Assembly: GCA_965660625.1 (NCBI GenBank)
Contig: CBFIAR010000014.1
Span: 1-64,000, forward strand
Source of the DNA: Glaciecola sp965660625
GTDB taxonomy: Bacteria > Pseudomonadota > Gammaproteobacteria > Enterobacterales > Alteromonadaceae
Direction of reading: 5' to 3'
Length of the DNA stretch: 64,000 nucleotides
This document shows positions 42,819 through 50,506 of this stretch, piece by piece; position 1 is the first letter of the stretch; every line of letters begins with the position of its first letter. Both the position numbers and the translations under genes were made by a program. The notes under the pieces were generated by a model. That model searched no databases and was not told the DNA's origin. It was given only the letters and a program-made list of their open reading frames with translations.

Positions 42819-42851
42819 AAAGGGAGCAAATGTCAATTTGCTCCCTTTTTT
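42819..42851 (+). terminator. Intrinsic terminator of ald
   Basis: 12-bp perfect stem (42819-42830 and 42837-42848) with a TGTCAA loop and a T-run. Repeat copy B begins within its T-run. Confidence 0.93.
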
Positions 42852-42900
42852 ATCGAATATATAGTGAGAAAACCCGGTACTCTCTAGTCGCGGGGTAAGT
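42847..42900 (+). repeat. Diverged intergenic repeat, copy B
   Basis: Partner of copy A at 31859-31912 (42 of 54 positions). It lies between the ald terminator and the pyrF stop codon. Confidence 0.6.
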
Positions 42901-42924
42901 CACCGGCAAACTAATCTGAAAAAC

Positions 42925-43647
42925 TTAAACGATGAGTTCCTGTTTAATAGACTCATTTATTTGCGTTAAACTATCAAGTGGATCGATAGCTTGTGTGATA
43001 GGTCTACCAATAACTAAATAATCAACGCCACTTTGAATTGCGCTCTTCGGTGTTGCTACCCTAACTTGATCCCCCTTATTAGAACCGACAGGTCGGATGC
43101 CAGGTGTCACTAATAGGAAATTCTCATTCACTATCAGTCTCAATGCTATCGCTTCTTGCGCAGAACAAACAACCCCGTCTAAACCACACTCTTGAGTGAG
43201 CAACGCCAAACGCTTAACCTGTTCATTTATTTCTCTATCTCCAATCACCGTATCCAGCTGACTTTGATCCATGCTGGTCAATACGGTAACAGCGGTCAAC
43301 AAGGGTCTATTTTCACCCGTCTCTTTAAGCGCTTTTATAGCAGCTCTCATCATTTCAGGTCCCCCACTTGCGTGAACGTTAACCATCCAAACACCGAGAG
43401 AGGCTGCCGCTTTAACTGCCTTGGCGACAGTATTGGGAATATCGTGAAACTTCAAATCTAAGAAAACATCAAAGCCCAACGCGACTACTTTTTTGACCCA
43501 TTCAGGACCAAAATAGGTGAACATTTCTTTGCCTATTTTTAACCGACAGGCTTTCGGGTCAAGCTTAGCAATAAGCTCGTTAGCCGCAGTCTCATCGTCA
43601 AAATCAAGTGCAACTATTACTTTAGGATCAGAGCATGCTGTAATCAT
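42925..43647 (-). CDS. pyrF: Orotidine 5'-phosphate decarboxylase
   Basis: 240 residues. Converts OMP to UMP, last step of de novo pyrimidine synthesis. VALDFDD binds the substrate near the N-terminus and the catalytic Asp/Lys/Asp set is in FLDLKFHDIPNT (about 66-77). VTPGIRP near 190 closes the phosphate site. It ends the cmk-rpsA-ihfB-lapAB-pyrF series; 7 bp separate it from lapB. Confidence 0.96.
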   Translation of the reverse strand: MITACSDPKVIVALDFDDETAANELIAKLDPKACRLKIGKEMFTYFGPEWVKKVVALGFDVFLDLKFHDIPNTVAKAVKAAASLGVWMVNVHASGGPEMMRAAIKALKETGENRPLLTAVTVLTSMDQSQLDTVIGDREINEQVKRLALLTQECGLDGVVCSAQEAIALRLIVNENFLLVTPGIRPVGSNKGDQVRVATPKSAIQSGVDYLVIGRPITQAIDPLDSLTQINESIKQELIV

Positions 43648-43654
43648 AATAATA

Positions 43655-44827
43655 TTATTCTCCGTCTAGTCCTTTAATAGGTTTGATGCTCGACCAAGTC
43701 TTACAAGATGGACAAAGCCAGCGCAATTGGCGACCGGAAAAACCACAGCTATTGCATCTGTATTTTGGACGTTGGCCTATTTGTTTGTCGAGTAGTGATT
43801 GTAAATGACCTAAACTCTCTTGCGTTTTTTCAACATCACTGAAATTCTTCTGGTAAAGCTGGAGTAAGGTTTTAAAACCTCGCATAGTCGGGTGTTTTTG
43901 AAGCTGCGCTATTAGAATATCGACAGCATGCTCATTGTCACCACTGCGAGCAATTATATTGACCTTAGCGATATACGATGAGGCGCATTTTTGCCAATAA
44001 GGTTCCAATAATTTATCCAACTGCTCCCATCCATCTGTTTTACCTGCCCACTCTTCTAACAAGGGAATCGCTTCGCTGAGCCAATCAACGTCACGCTTAG
44101 GAATTTCAGATAAATAAGAGAAGGCGTCTTTATAGTTCTCAGATGCAAGGGCAAGTTTACCTAAATCTAACCAAGCCCTCACTTGACTACCATCGATCAC
44201 AATGGCTTTTTTAAGTAGCGAGGTGGCTTCATCGTTTTTATCTTCTTCAAGCAAGGCTTTTGCTTGCTCACAATAAAAATGGGACAGTAACACGTACAAA
44301 TTTTTGTCATTTGGCGTTATTTGAATGCTCGCACTGGCCAAGTCGATGGCTTTGTTCCACTCTTTGGTCACTTGATAAATGTTAAATAACTTCTGCTGAG
44401 CAAGATCAAAATGTTGTGTCTGTTCCAGTAATTGCAGAAACACGCCCTCAGCTCGTTCAAGAAAGCCGGCTAATAAATAATCAGTACCTAACTCCAATAA
44501 TGCAAGCGCTTCTTGTTTGTTGCTGATCTCATCCCTGCTAATTAGGTTTTGATGCACTCGGATAGCTCGGTCGAGTTCGCCACGATGTCTAAAAAAGTTA
44601 CCCATGGCAATGTGTGTTTCAACGGTATCGTTATTAACGCTAATCATTTTCATGAGAGTATCAACCGCTTTGTCGGGTTGGTCAGAAAGGAGGAAGTTGA
44701 GTCCTCTATAATAATGCTTTGAGAGGATAGAAGATTGTCTGCGCTGCGCTTTTCTCAGGCTATTTCGACCCATTACCCAGCCATAAGCAACGGCTACAGG
44801 CAAAGCTAAAAATAGAGCCTCTAACAT
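43655..44827 (-). CDS. lapB: Lipopolysaccharide assembly protein LapB
   Basis: 390 residues: N-terminal membrane anchor (about 2-18), a row of tetratricopeptide repeats (about 35-330) and a C-terminal rubredoxin-type metal knot (YRCNSCGFSGRQLRWLCPSC). LapB (YciM) presents LpxC to FtsH and so balances LPS with phospholipid synthesis. It begins next to lapA without a gap. Confidence 0.94.
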   Translation of the reverse strand: MLEALFLALPVAVAYGWVMGRNSLRKAQRRQSSILSKHYYRGLNFLLSDQPDKAVDTLMKMISVNNDTVETHIAMGNFFRHRGELDRAIRVHQNLISRDEISNKQEALALLELGTDYLLAGFLERAEGVFLQLLEQTQHFDLAQQKLFNIYQVTKEWNKAIDLASASIQITPNDKNLYVLLSHFYCEQAKALLEEDKNDEATSLLKKAIVIDGSQVRAWLDLGKLALASENYKDAFSYLSEIPKRDVDWLSEAIPLLEEWAGKTDGWEQLDKLLEPYWQKCASSYIAKVNIIARSGDNEHAVDILIAQLQKHPTMRGFKTLLQLYQKNFSDVEKTQESLGHLQSLLDKQIGQRPKYRCNSCGFSGRQLRWLCPSCKTWSSIKPIKGLDGE

Positions 44828-45088
44828 TTATGCGGAATCTTTGGATAACTTCTTGAGCCTTCGCTGCAAAAGTTTGTTTTGCACTTTAAGACCAAGAAAA
44901 CGGACTAACATAATCAAGAAACCGATTATAAACCCGATCGCAATGGTGATAACCATAAACGTCGAAACTCTTAATTCAGCTTTAGCGAGAACATAGTTGA
45001 CGGTAATCATTTGGGTATTTTGAGAACCAATGACAATCGATATCATTAACAACAGTATAATAACAACGAAGACGATTATTGCTTTCAT
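44828..45088 (-). CDS. lapA: Lipopolysaccharide assembly protein LapA
   Basis: 86 residues with two helices (about 3-22 and 42-65) and the DUF1049 GSQNTQMITVNYVLA loop between them. Partner of LapB (yciS/yciM). It lies 31 bp after ihfB. Confidence 0.92.
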   Translation of the reverse strand: MKAIIVFVVIILLLMISIVIGSQNTQMITVNYVLAKAELRVSTFMVITIAIGFIIGFLIMLVRFLGLKVQNKLLQRRLKKLSKDSA

Positions 45089-45119
45089 CGAATAACCTTG
45101 ATTACTGAATAGCTAATAT

Positions 45120-45398
45120 TTACAGGTCAACTCTATCTCTGAGTTCTTTTCCTGCTTTAAAATGCGGTACATGCTTACCCGTCAATTCTACTGTCTCACC
45201 TGTTTTAGGATTACGACCAGTGCGAGGTGCACGATAATGCAATGAGAAGCTGCCAAAACCTCTTATTTCAATGCGTTCTCCGCGTTGAAGGGTTTGCGCC
45301 ATTTGTTCAAGTAGTTCTTTAATTGCCAGCTCAAGCTCTTTGCCTTGAAGGTGTTGAGCTTTTTCGCCTAAACGTTCAATAAGTTCTGATTTGGTCAC
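45120..45398 (-). CDS. ihfB: Integration host factor subunit beta
   Basis: 92-residue HU/IHF fold DNA-bending protein. GFGSFSLHYRAPRTGRNPKTGE is the DNA-intercalating beta-arm with its Pro. IHF commonly assists sigma54 promoters by looping, relevant to the sigma54 promoter seen at 27.6 kb. It follows rpsA as in other gammaproteobacteria. Confidence 0.96.
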   Translation of the reverse strand: MTKSELIERLGEKAQHLQGKELELAIKELLEQMAQTLQRGERIEIRGFGSFSLHYRAPRTGRNPKTGETVELTGKHVPHFKAGKELRDRVDL

Positions 45399-45444
45399 GC
45401 TAATCTCCTATTTAAGAATGATACAAGCAACCGGGGGAGGAATT

Positions 45445-45467
45445 AGAGCGGCAGGAACTGCCGCTCT
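45445..45467 (-). promoter_or_regulatory. Hairpin between rpsA and ihfB
   Basis: Perfect 10-bp stem AGAGCGGCAG/CTGCCGCTCT with a 3-nt loop. No T-run follows on the minus strand (TAATTCC), so it is more likely an RNA-stability or attenuation structure than a full terminator. Confidence 0.6.
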
Positions 45468-45475
45468 GAATTGCA

Positions 45476-47146
45476 TTACTCGCCTTTAGCAGCTTTAAAT
45501 GCTTCTGCCATCGCACTTGCGAATCCAGCTTCGTCAGTCTTGTTAACGCTATCGATAGCTTCTTTTTCATCAGCCTGATCTTTAGCTTTAACCGAAAGAT
45601 TAACTATGCGGTTTTTACGGTCAACGCCCATGAATTTAGCATCGATTGCATCACCAACCTTCACTACTTCACTCGCATCTTCCACTCTATCGCGTGCAAG
45701 GTCACCAATACGGATATAACCAACAACTTCATCACCAAGTTGCACTGTTACACCTTTAGCATCGGCCTCAGTTACTGTACCGTTAACAATAACACCTTTC
45801 TTGTTATCTGTCAGATACTTATTGAATGGGTCTTCATCAATCTGTTTAACACCTAGTGAGATACGCTCACGCTCTGGGTCAACCTGAAGAACAACAGCTG
45901 ATATTTCATCACCTTTCTTATAGTCACGAACTGCGTCTTCGCCAGTTTTCTGCCATGATATGTCAGATAAGTGAACAAGGCCGTCAATGCCGCCGTCAAG
46001 GCCGATAAAGATACCGAAGTCAGTAATTGACTTGATCTTACCAGACACTTTGTCACCTTTTTCGTGTGACTTAGCGAAAGTTTCCCAAGGATTGTCGATG
46101 CACTGCTTAAGACCTAAAGAAATACGACGACGTTCTTCGTCAATTTCAAGTACCATAACTTCAACAACATCACCAAGGTTAACAACTTTAGATGGGTGAA
46201 TGTTTTTGTTAGTCCAATCCATTTCTGAAACGTGAACAAGACCTTCAACGCCGTCTTCAATTTCTACGAAGCAACCGTAATCAGTTAGGTTAGTAACAGC
46301 ACCGCTTAACTTAGCGCCTTCTGGATAACGATTAGCAATTTCCTGCCATGGATCGTTGCCCATTTGCTTCATACCTAATGAAACGCGTGATTTTTCTTTA
46401 TCAAACTTAAGTACCTTAACGTTGATTTCATCACCAACATTAACGATTTCGCTTGGGTGCTTAACGCGTTTCCAAGCCATATCTGTGATATGTAGAAGAC
46501 CATCTACACCACCTAAGTCTACGAACGCGCCGTAGTCAGTAAGGTTTTTAACGATACCTTTAACTTCATCACCTTCTTCCAAGTTAGAAAGAAGTTGATC
46601 ACGTTCTGCGCTGCTCTCTGCTTCGATAACCGCACGACGAGAAACAACAACGTTATTACGCTTAGCATCAAGCTTAATAACTTTAAATTCTAATTCTTTG
46701 CCTTCAAGGTGAACTGTTTCGCGAACAGGACGAACATCAACGAGTGAACCAGGTAGGAATGCGCGTACAGTATTAACTTCAACTGTGAAACCACCCTTAA
46801 CCTTACCGTTAATAATACCTTTAATTGTTTCTTTCTCTTCGTACGCTCTTTCAAGCTCAACCCATGCTTCATGGCGCTTCGCTTTCTCACGAGAAAGAAT
46901 AGTTTCACCGAAACCATCTTCAATAGCATCTAATGCAACGTCAACAACATCACCAACAGCGATTTCTAATGAACCGTCAGCCGCTTTAAATTGGTCTACC
47001 GGAATAGCACTTTCTGATTTTAAGCCAGCGTCAACAAGAACAATGTCCTTATCGATTGATACTACTGTACCTTTAACGATTGCGCCTGGGCGAGTTTCTA
47101 GCTGTTGTAAGCTTTCTTCAAAAAGTTGTGCAAAATTTTCAGTCAT
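45476..47146 (-). CDS. rpsA: 30S ribosomal protein S1
   Basis: 556 residues with six S1 RNA-binding repeats; the last four are the most regular, with repeated G-x-V-x(2)-ITDFGIFI/LTDYGAFV and GL(V/L)HxSD/TDM motifs. It brings mRNA to the 30S subunit, above all those with weak Shine-Dalgarno sites. The gene shows codon use of a highly expressed gene (many CGT, GGT, ACC-type choices). 87 bp follow cmk. Confidence 0.97.
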   Translation of the reverse strand: MTENFAQLFEESLQQLETRPGAIVKGTVVSIDKDIVLVDAGLKSESAIPVDQFKAADGSLEIAVGDVVDVALDAIEDGFGETILSREKAKRHEAWVELERAYEEKETIKGIINGKVKGGFTVEVNTVRAFLPGSLVDVRPVRETVHLEGKELEFKVIKLDAKRNNVVVSRRAVIEAESSAERDQLLSNLEEGDEVKGIVKNLTDYGAFVDLGGVDGLLHITDMAWKRVKHPSEIVNVGDEINVKVLKFDKEKSRVSLGMKQMGNDPWQEIANRYPEGAKLSGAVTNLTDYGCFVEIEDGVEGLVHVSEMDWTNKNIHPSKVVNLGDVVEVMVLEIDEERRRISLGLKQCIDNPWETFAKSHEKGDKVSGKIKSITDFGIFIGLDGGIDGLVHLSDISWQKTGEDAVRDYKKGDEISAVVLQVDPERERISLGVKQIDEDPFNKYLTDNKKGVIVNGTVTEADAKGVTVQLGDEVVGYIRIGDLARDRVEDASEVVKVGDAIDAKFMGVDRKNRIVNLSVKAKDQADEKEAIDSVNKTDEAGFASAMAEAFKAAKGE

Positions 47147-47233
47147 TTTATTTGATATTCTTTTTTAGACCGTAACATCATCCATAGAATTACGGGGTTG
47201 TTAGTAATACAGTCGTCTTCCTGATAACTGTCT

Positions 47234-47920
47234 TTAAACATCGTCGCCAAACAATTTGGATTCAATGAAATTCTTTGCCTTATCAAGCACTTGATTTATA
47301 CCTAAAGAGGTTGAATCAATTACCAAAGCGTCACTTGCTGCCACTAAAGGAGCCACGGAACGATTCGAATCACGCTCATCACGAGCCTGTATATCTGATA
47401 AAAGGCGCGGAAGTTTAACATCATGGCCCTTTAGTTTCAACTGATCGTATCGTCTTTGCGCTCGCGATTCGGCACTTGCTGTCAAAAATATCTTTACGTC
47501 TGCATTTGGGAACACAACGGTACCCATATCTCTGCCGTCTGCAATAAGTCCTGGTGCTTCAGCAAAAGCACGTTGCCTTCTTAATAATGCTTCTCTTACG
47601 GTAGGTAACGCAGCAACTTTCGATGCAATTGAGCCCACTTCTTCAGTACGAATATCGTCAGTAACATCCTCGCCTTCGAGTATCACTCTCGTCACTCCGT
47701 TTTGAGTGTCGAAAGTGACATCTAAGCTAGCGGCTAAAGGTACGATCCCAACTTCGTCATCAGGCTCAATACCATGGTGAGTTGTTGCGACAGCCAATAC
47801 CCTATAAATTGCGCCACTGTCTAAAAATTGCCACCGATAATGCTCAGCTAAAAGCGTGCTTAGCGTTCCCTTTCCTGCACCGCTCGGTCCGTCAACAGTT
47901 ACTACTGGCACCTTCTGCAT
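47234..47920 (-). CDS. cmk: Cytidylate kinase
   Basis: 228 residues. Phosphorylates CMP/dCMP with ATP. P-loop VDGPSGAGKGT (about 8-18) and the Arg-rich lid (DIQARDERDSNRSVAP) are clear. ATG at 47920 is chosen because GGAG precedes it at 6-7 nt and it starts directly before the P-loop strand; the ORF is open 39 nt further upstream. Confidence 0.95.
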   Translation of the reverse strand: MQKVPVVTVDGPSGAGKGTLSTLLAEHYRWQFLDSGAIYRVLAVATTHHGIEPDDEVGIVPLAASLDVTFDTQNGVTRVILEGEDVTDDIRTEEVGSIASKVAALPTVREALLRRQRAFAEAPGLIADGRDMGTVVFPNADVKIFLTASAESRAQRRYDQLKLKGHDVKLPRLLSDIQARDERDSNRSVAPLVAASDALVIDSTSLGINQVLDKAKNFIESKLFGDDV

Positions 47921-48046
47921 AATTACTCCATTATGTTTGATGGCCAAAAAACGCGGCAATTATACGCGCATAAGCGAACAGTGCAATCCCTTATCAGCAT
48001 TGCACTATTCGCCCGTCAGTATATTCGAGATTGATACCTAAATTAA

Positions 48047-49327
48047 TTACTTGGCTATTTTTCGAAACTCATCGAAATAGGTCGGAAATGTTTTCGCCGT
48101 GCATCCTGGATCATTAATAGTAATCCCTGCCTCACCAAGCGCTAGCAAAGAGAAGCACATCGCCATGCGATGATCATTATAGGTATCTATCGCAGCATGC
48201 TTCAACTGTTCTGGGGCTGTTATTGAAATATAATCACGCCCTTCTTCAACAATAGCACCCACCTTTTTTAATTCGGTTGCCATTGCATGCAGACGATCAG
48301 TTTCTTTCACGCGCCAATTGTAAACATTAGAAATACGTGTGGTTCCTGTGGCAAATAACGCGGTTGTGGCGATTGTCATTGCCGCATCAGGAATGTGGTT
48401 CATATCCATGTTGACTGCAAACAAAGGCGCGCCCGTTACCGCTATAAAATTATCGCCCCAAGTTACTTTCGCACCCATTTTTTCAAGCACATCAGCAAAT
48501 GCGATATCACCTTGTATAGAGGCTTGACCTACGCCAGTGACTTTTACAGTGCCTCCCTTTATGGCAGCTGCAGCTAAAAAATACGAGGCTGATGAGGCAT
48601 CACCTTCAACCAAGAATGTACCCGGTGACCGATAACACTGGTTTGCACCAATAACAAACGATTTATAATTATTATTAATCACGCTTACACCAAAACTTTG
48701 CATTGTTTTGAGCGTGATATCGATATACGGCTTGGAAACAAGCTCGCCAATAATATTTATGCTTACTTCATGTTCGAGTAAAGGAGAAGCCATTAACAAT
48801 GCAGTTAAAAACTGACTTGAAACGGAGCCGTCTATGTTAAATGAATTTGTTTTTAATGCTCTTCCTTTAATCCGCAGCGGAGGAAAACCGTTATTTTTCA
48901 GATAGTTGATATCCGCACCAGCATGAAGTAGTTCGTCAACTAAATCACCGATAGGACGCTCTTCCATACGAGGTTCGCCAGTGAGTTCAACGTCGACCTC
49001 GGAAAATGCAAGCGCTGCACATAGCGGACGCATTGCAGTCCCAGCATTGCCGAGAAATAATGACAGAGGCTTTATCGTCGAAAACTTACCACCTAGACCA
49101 TGCACCTTGCATTCGGTTTTATCATCGTTTAATTGATAACTCACTCCCAGCTTTGTCAGCGCAGTCAACATGTGTTTTATATCATCACTGTCCAATAAAT
49201 TCGTCAATGTTGTTGTGCCAGTTGCCAAAGCGGCCAGCAAAAGTGCTCTGTTAGATAAACTTTTAGATCCAGGGACGTTTATCTCGCCATCAACATGGCA
49301 AATGGGCTCAAGAGTCAAACTGTCCAT
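48047..49327 (-). CDS. aroA: 3-phosphoshikimate 1-carboxyvinyltransferase (EPSP synthase)
   Basis: 426 residues. Adds enolpyruvate from PEP to shikimate 3-phosphate. Class I motifs: PGSKSLSNRALLLAAL (about 20-35), LGNAGTAMRPL (about 91-101), PRMEERPIGDLVD and the C-terminal YNDHRMAM. Gly in GNAGTAMR is native. It begins one base after the serC stop, so serC-aroA is an operon, as in E. coli. Confidence 0.96.
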   Translation of the reverse strand: MDSLTLEPICHVDGEINVPGSKSLSNRALLLAALATGTTTLTNLLDSDDIKHMLTALTKLGVSYQLNDDKTECKVHGLGGKFSTIKPLSLFLGNAGTAMRPLCAALAFSEVDVELTGEPRMEERPIGDLVDELLHAGADINYLKNNGFPPLRIKGRALKTNSFNIDGSVSSQFLTALLMASPLLEHEVSINIIGELVSKPYIDITLKTMQSFGVSVINNNYKSFVIGANQCYRSPGTFLVEGDASSASYFLAAAAIKGGTVKVTGVGQASIQGDIAFADVLEKMGAKVTWGDNFIAVTGAPLFAVNMDMNHIPDAAMTIATTALFATGTTRISNVYNWRVKETDRLHAMATELKKVGAIVEEGRDYISITAPEQLKHAAIDTYNDHRMAMCFSLLALGEAGITINDPGCTAKTFPTYFDEFRKIAK

Positions 49328-50425
49328 CTATCCGTTATTCCTTTCAAATTCTTTCATAAAGTCAGCCAAGGCCTGGGCGCCGGCTAATGGCATTGCGTTG
49401 TATATACTGGCGCGCATACCGCCAACAGCTCTATGTCCTTTTAACGCAACTAGGCCGTTTGATTCTGCTTGTTTAAGAAATAAGTCGTTCAAGCTCTCAT
49501 CACTCAATTTGAACGTCACATTCATTTTTGAGCGATAATCATCATGAACGTTATTTTTGTAAAAGCCCGTTGCGTCAATTTGATTATACAAAACTTGGCT
49601 TTTCTGTTTATTAACTCGGGCAATATCTGTTAAGCCGCCTTGCGCTTTTAACCACTTAAAAACCAGCCCCGCTAAATACCACGAGAACGTCGGCGGCGTG
49701 TTATACATTGAGCCACTTTCTGCTTGTAACTTATAATTAAAGATCGCTGGCGTATCTTTTCTAGCGAACCCGATCAGATCATTTCGCACAATAACCACTG
49801 ACAAGCCTGATGGCCCAATATTCTTTTGTGCACCAGCATAAATAATACCAAAATCTTTAATATTGAGTGGCTTTGACAAAATATTTGATGACATGTCGGC
49901 TACAATCGGAACGTTACCGCTCTGTGACTTGGGCACCCAGTCGATTTCAATACCATCTACCGTTTCGTTTGTGCAGTAATGAAAATAACCAGGTTCTTCC
50001 GCTATCGACCACTCATCCTGCTTCGGTACATACATTTTGCCTTCAATTTCTTTACTTGTGGCAACAATACTGCTTCTGCAAAATTTTTGTGCTTCCTCTT
50101 CGGCCCCAACAGACCATTGACCGGTCACTAAATGCTGGCTTAAATCGGATGATTTTGAAATATTTAGCGGCACAGCAGAAAACTGAGCCCTACCACCACC
50201 ATGCATAAACAATACAGTGTAATTAGCAGGTATTTGCAGTAACTCTCGAAGATCGGCTTCGGCTTGCTCTGCAACCTCCATAAAAGGCTTACCACGGTGA
50301 CTCACCTCCATCACTGACGTGCCTGAGCACTGCCAATTGATGAGTTCTTCTTGAGCTTGCTGCATAACTTCTTGCGGAAGCATTGCTGGCCCAGCACTAA
50401 AATTAAATATATTTTGCATTGACAT
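49328..50425 (-). CDS. serC: Phosphoserine aminotransferase
   Basis: 365 residues, PLP enzyme for serine (and pyridoxine) synthesis. NFSAGPAMLP at the N-terminus, the PLP Lys in YAGAQKNIGPSGL (about 192-204) and GHRAVGGMRASIYNAMP near the C-terminus. Its GGAAGA ribosome-binding site lies against the T-run of the gyrA terminator. Confidence 0.96.
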   Translation of the reverse strand: MSMQNIFNFSAGPAMLPQEVMQQAQEELINWQCSGTSVMEVSHRGKPFMEVAEQAEADLRELLQIPANYTVLFMHGGGRAQFSAVPLNISKSSDLSQHLVTGQWSVGAEEEAQKFCRSSIVATSKEIEGKMYVPKQDEWSIAEEPGYFHYCTNETVDGIEIDWVPKSQSGNVPIVADMSSNILSKPLNIKDFGIIYAGAQKNIGPSGLSVVIVRNDLIGFARKDTPAIFNYKLQAESGSMYNTPPTFSWYLAGLVFKWLKAQGGLTDIARVNKQKSQVLYNQIDATGFYKNNVHDDYRSKMNVTFKLSDESLNDLFLKQAESNGLVALKGHRAVGGMRASIYNAMPLAGAQALADFMKEFERNNG

Positions 50426-50433
50426 TCATCTTC

Positions 50434-50467
50434 CAAAAACAAGATAAGCGGCAAACCGCCGCTTATC
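50434..50467 (-). terminator. Intrinsic terminator of gyrA
   Basis: On the minus strand a perfect 10-bp stem GATAAGCGGC/GCCGCTTATC with a 5-nt loop, followed by TTGTTTTT. It separates gyrA from serC and ends next to the serC ribosome-binding site. Confidence 0.88.
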
Positions 50468-50506
50468 TATACTCTACAATTAATTACCTTACTGCGGAAT
50501 TAATGG

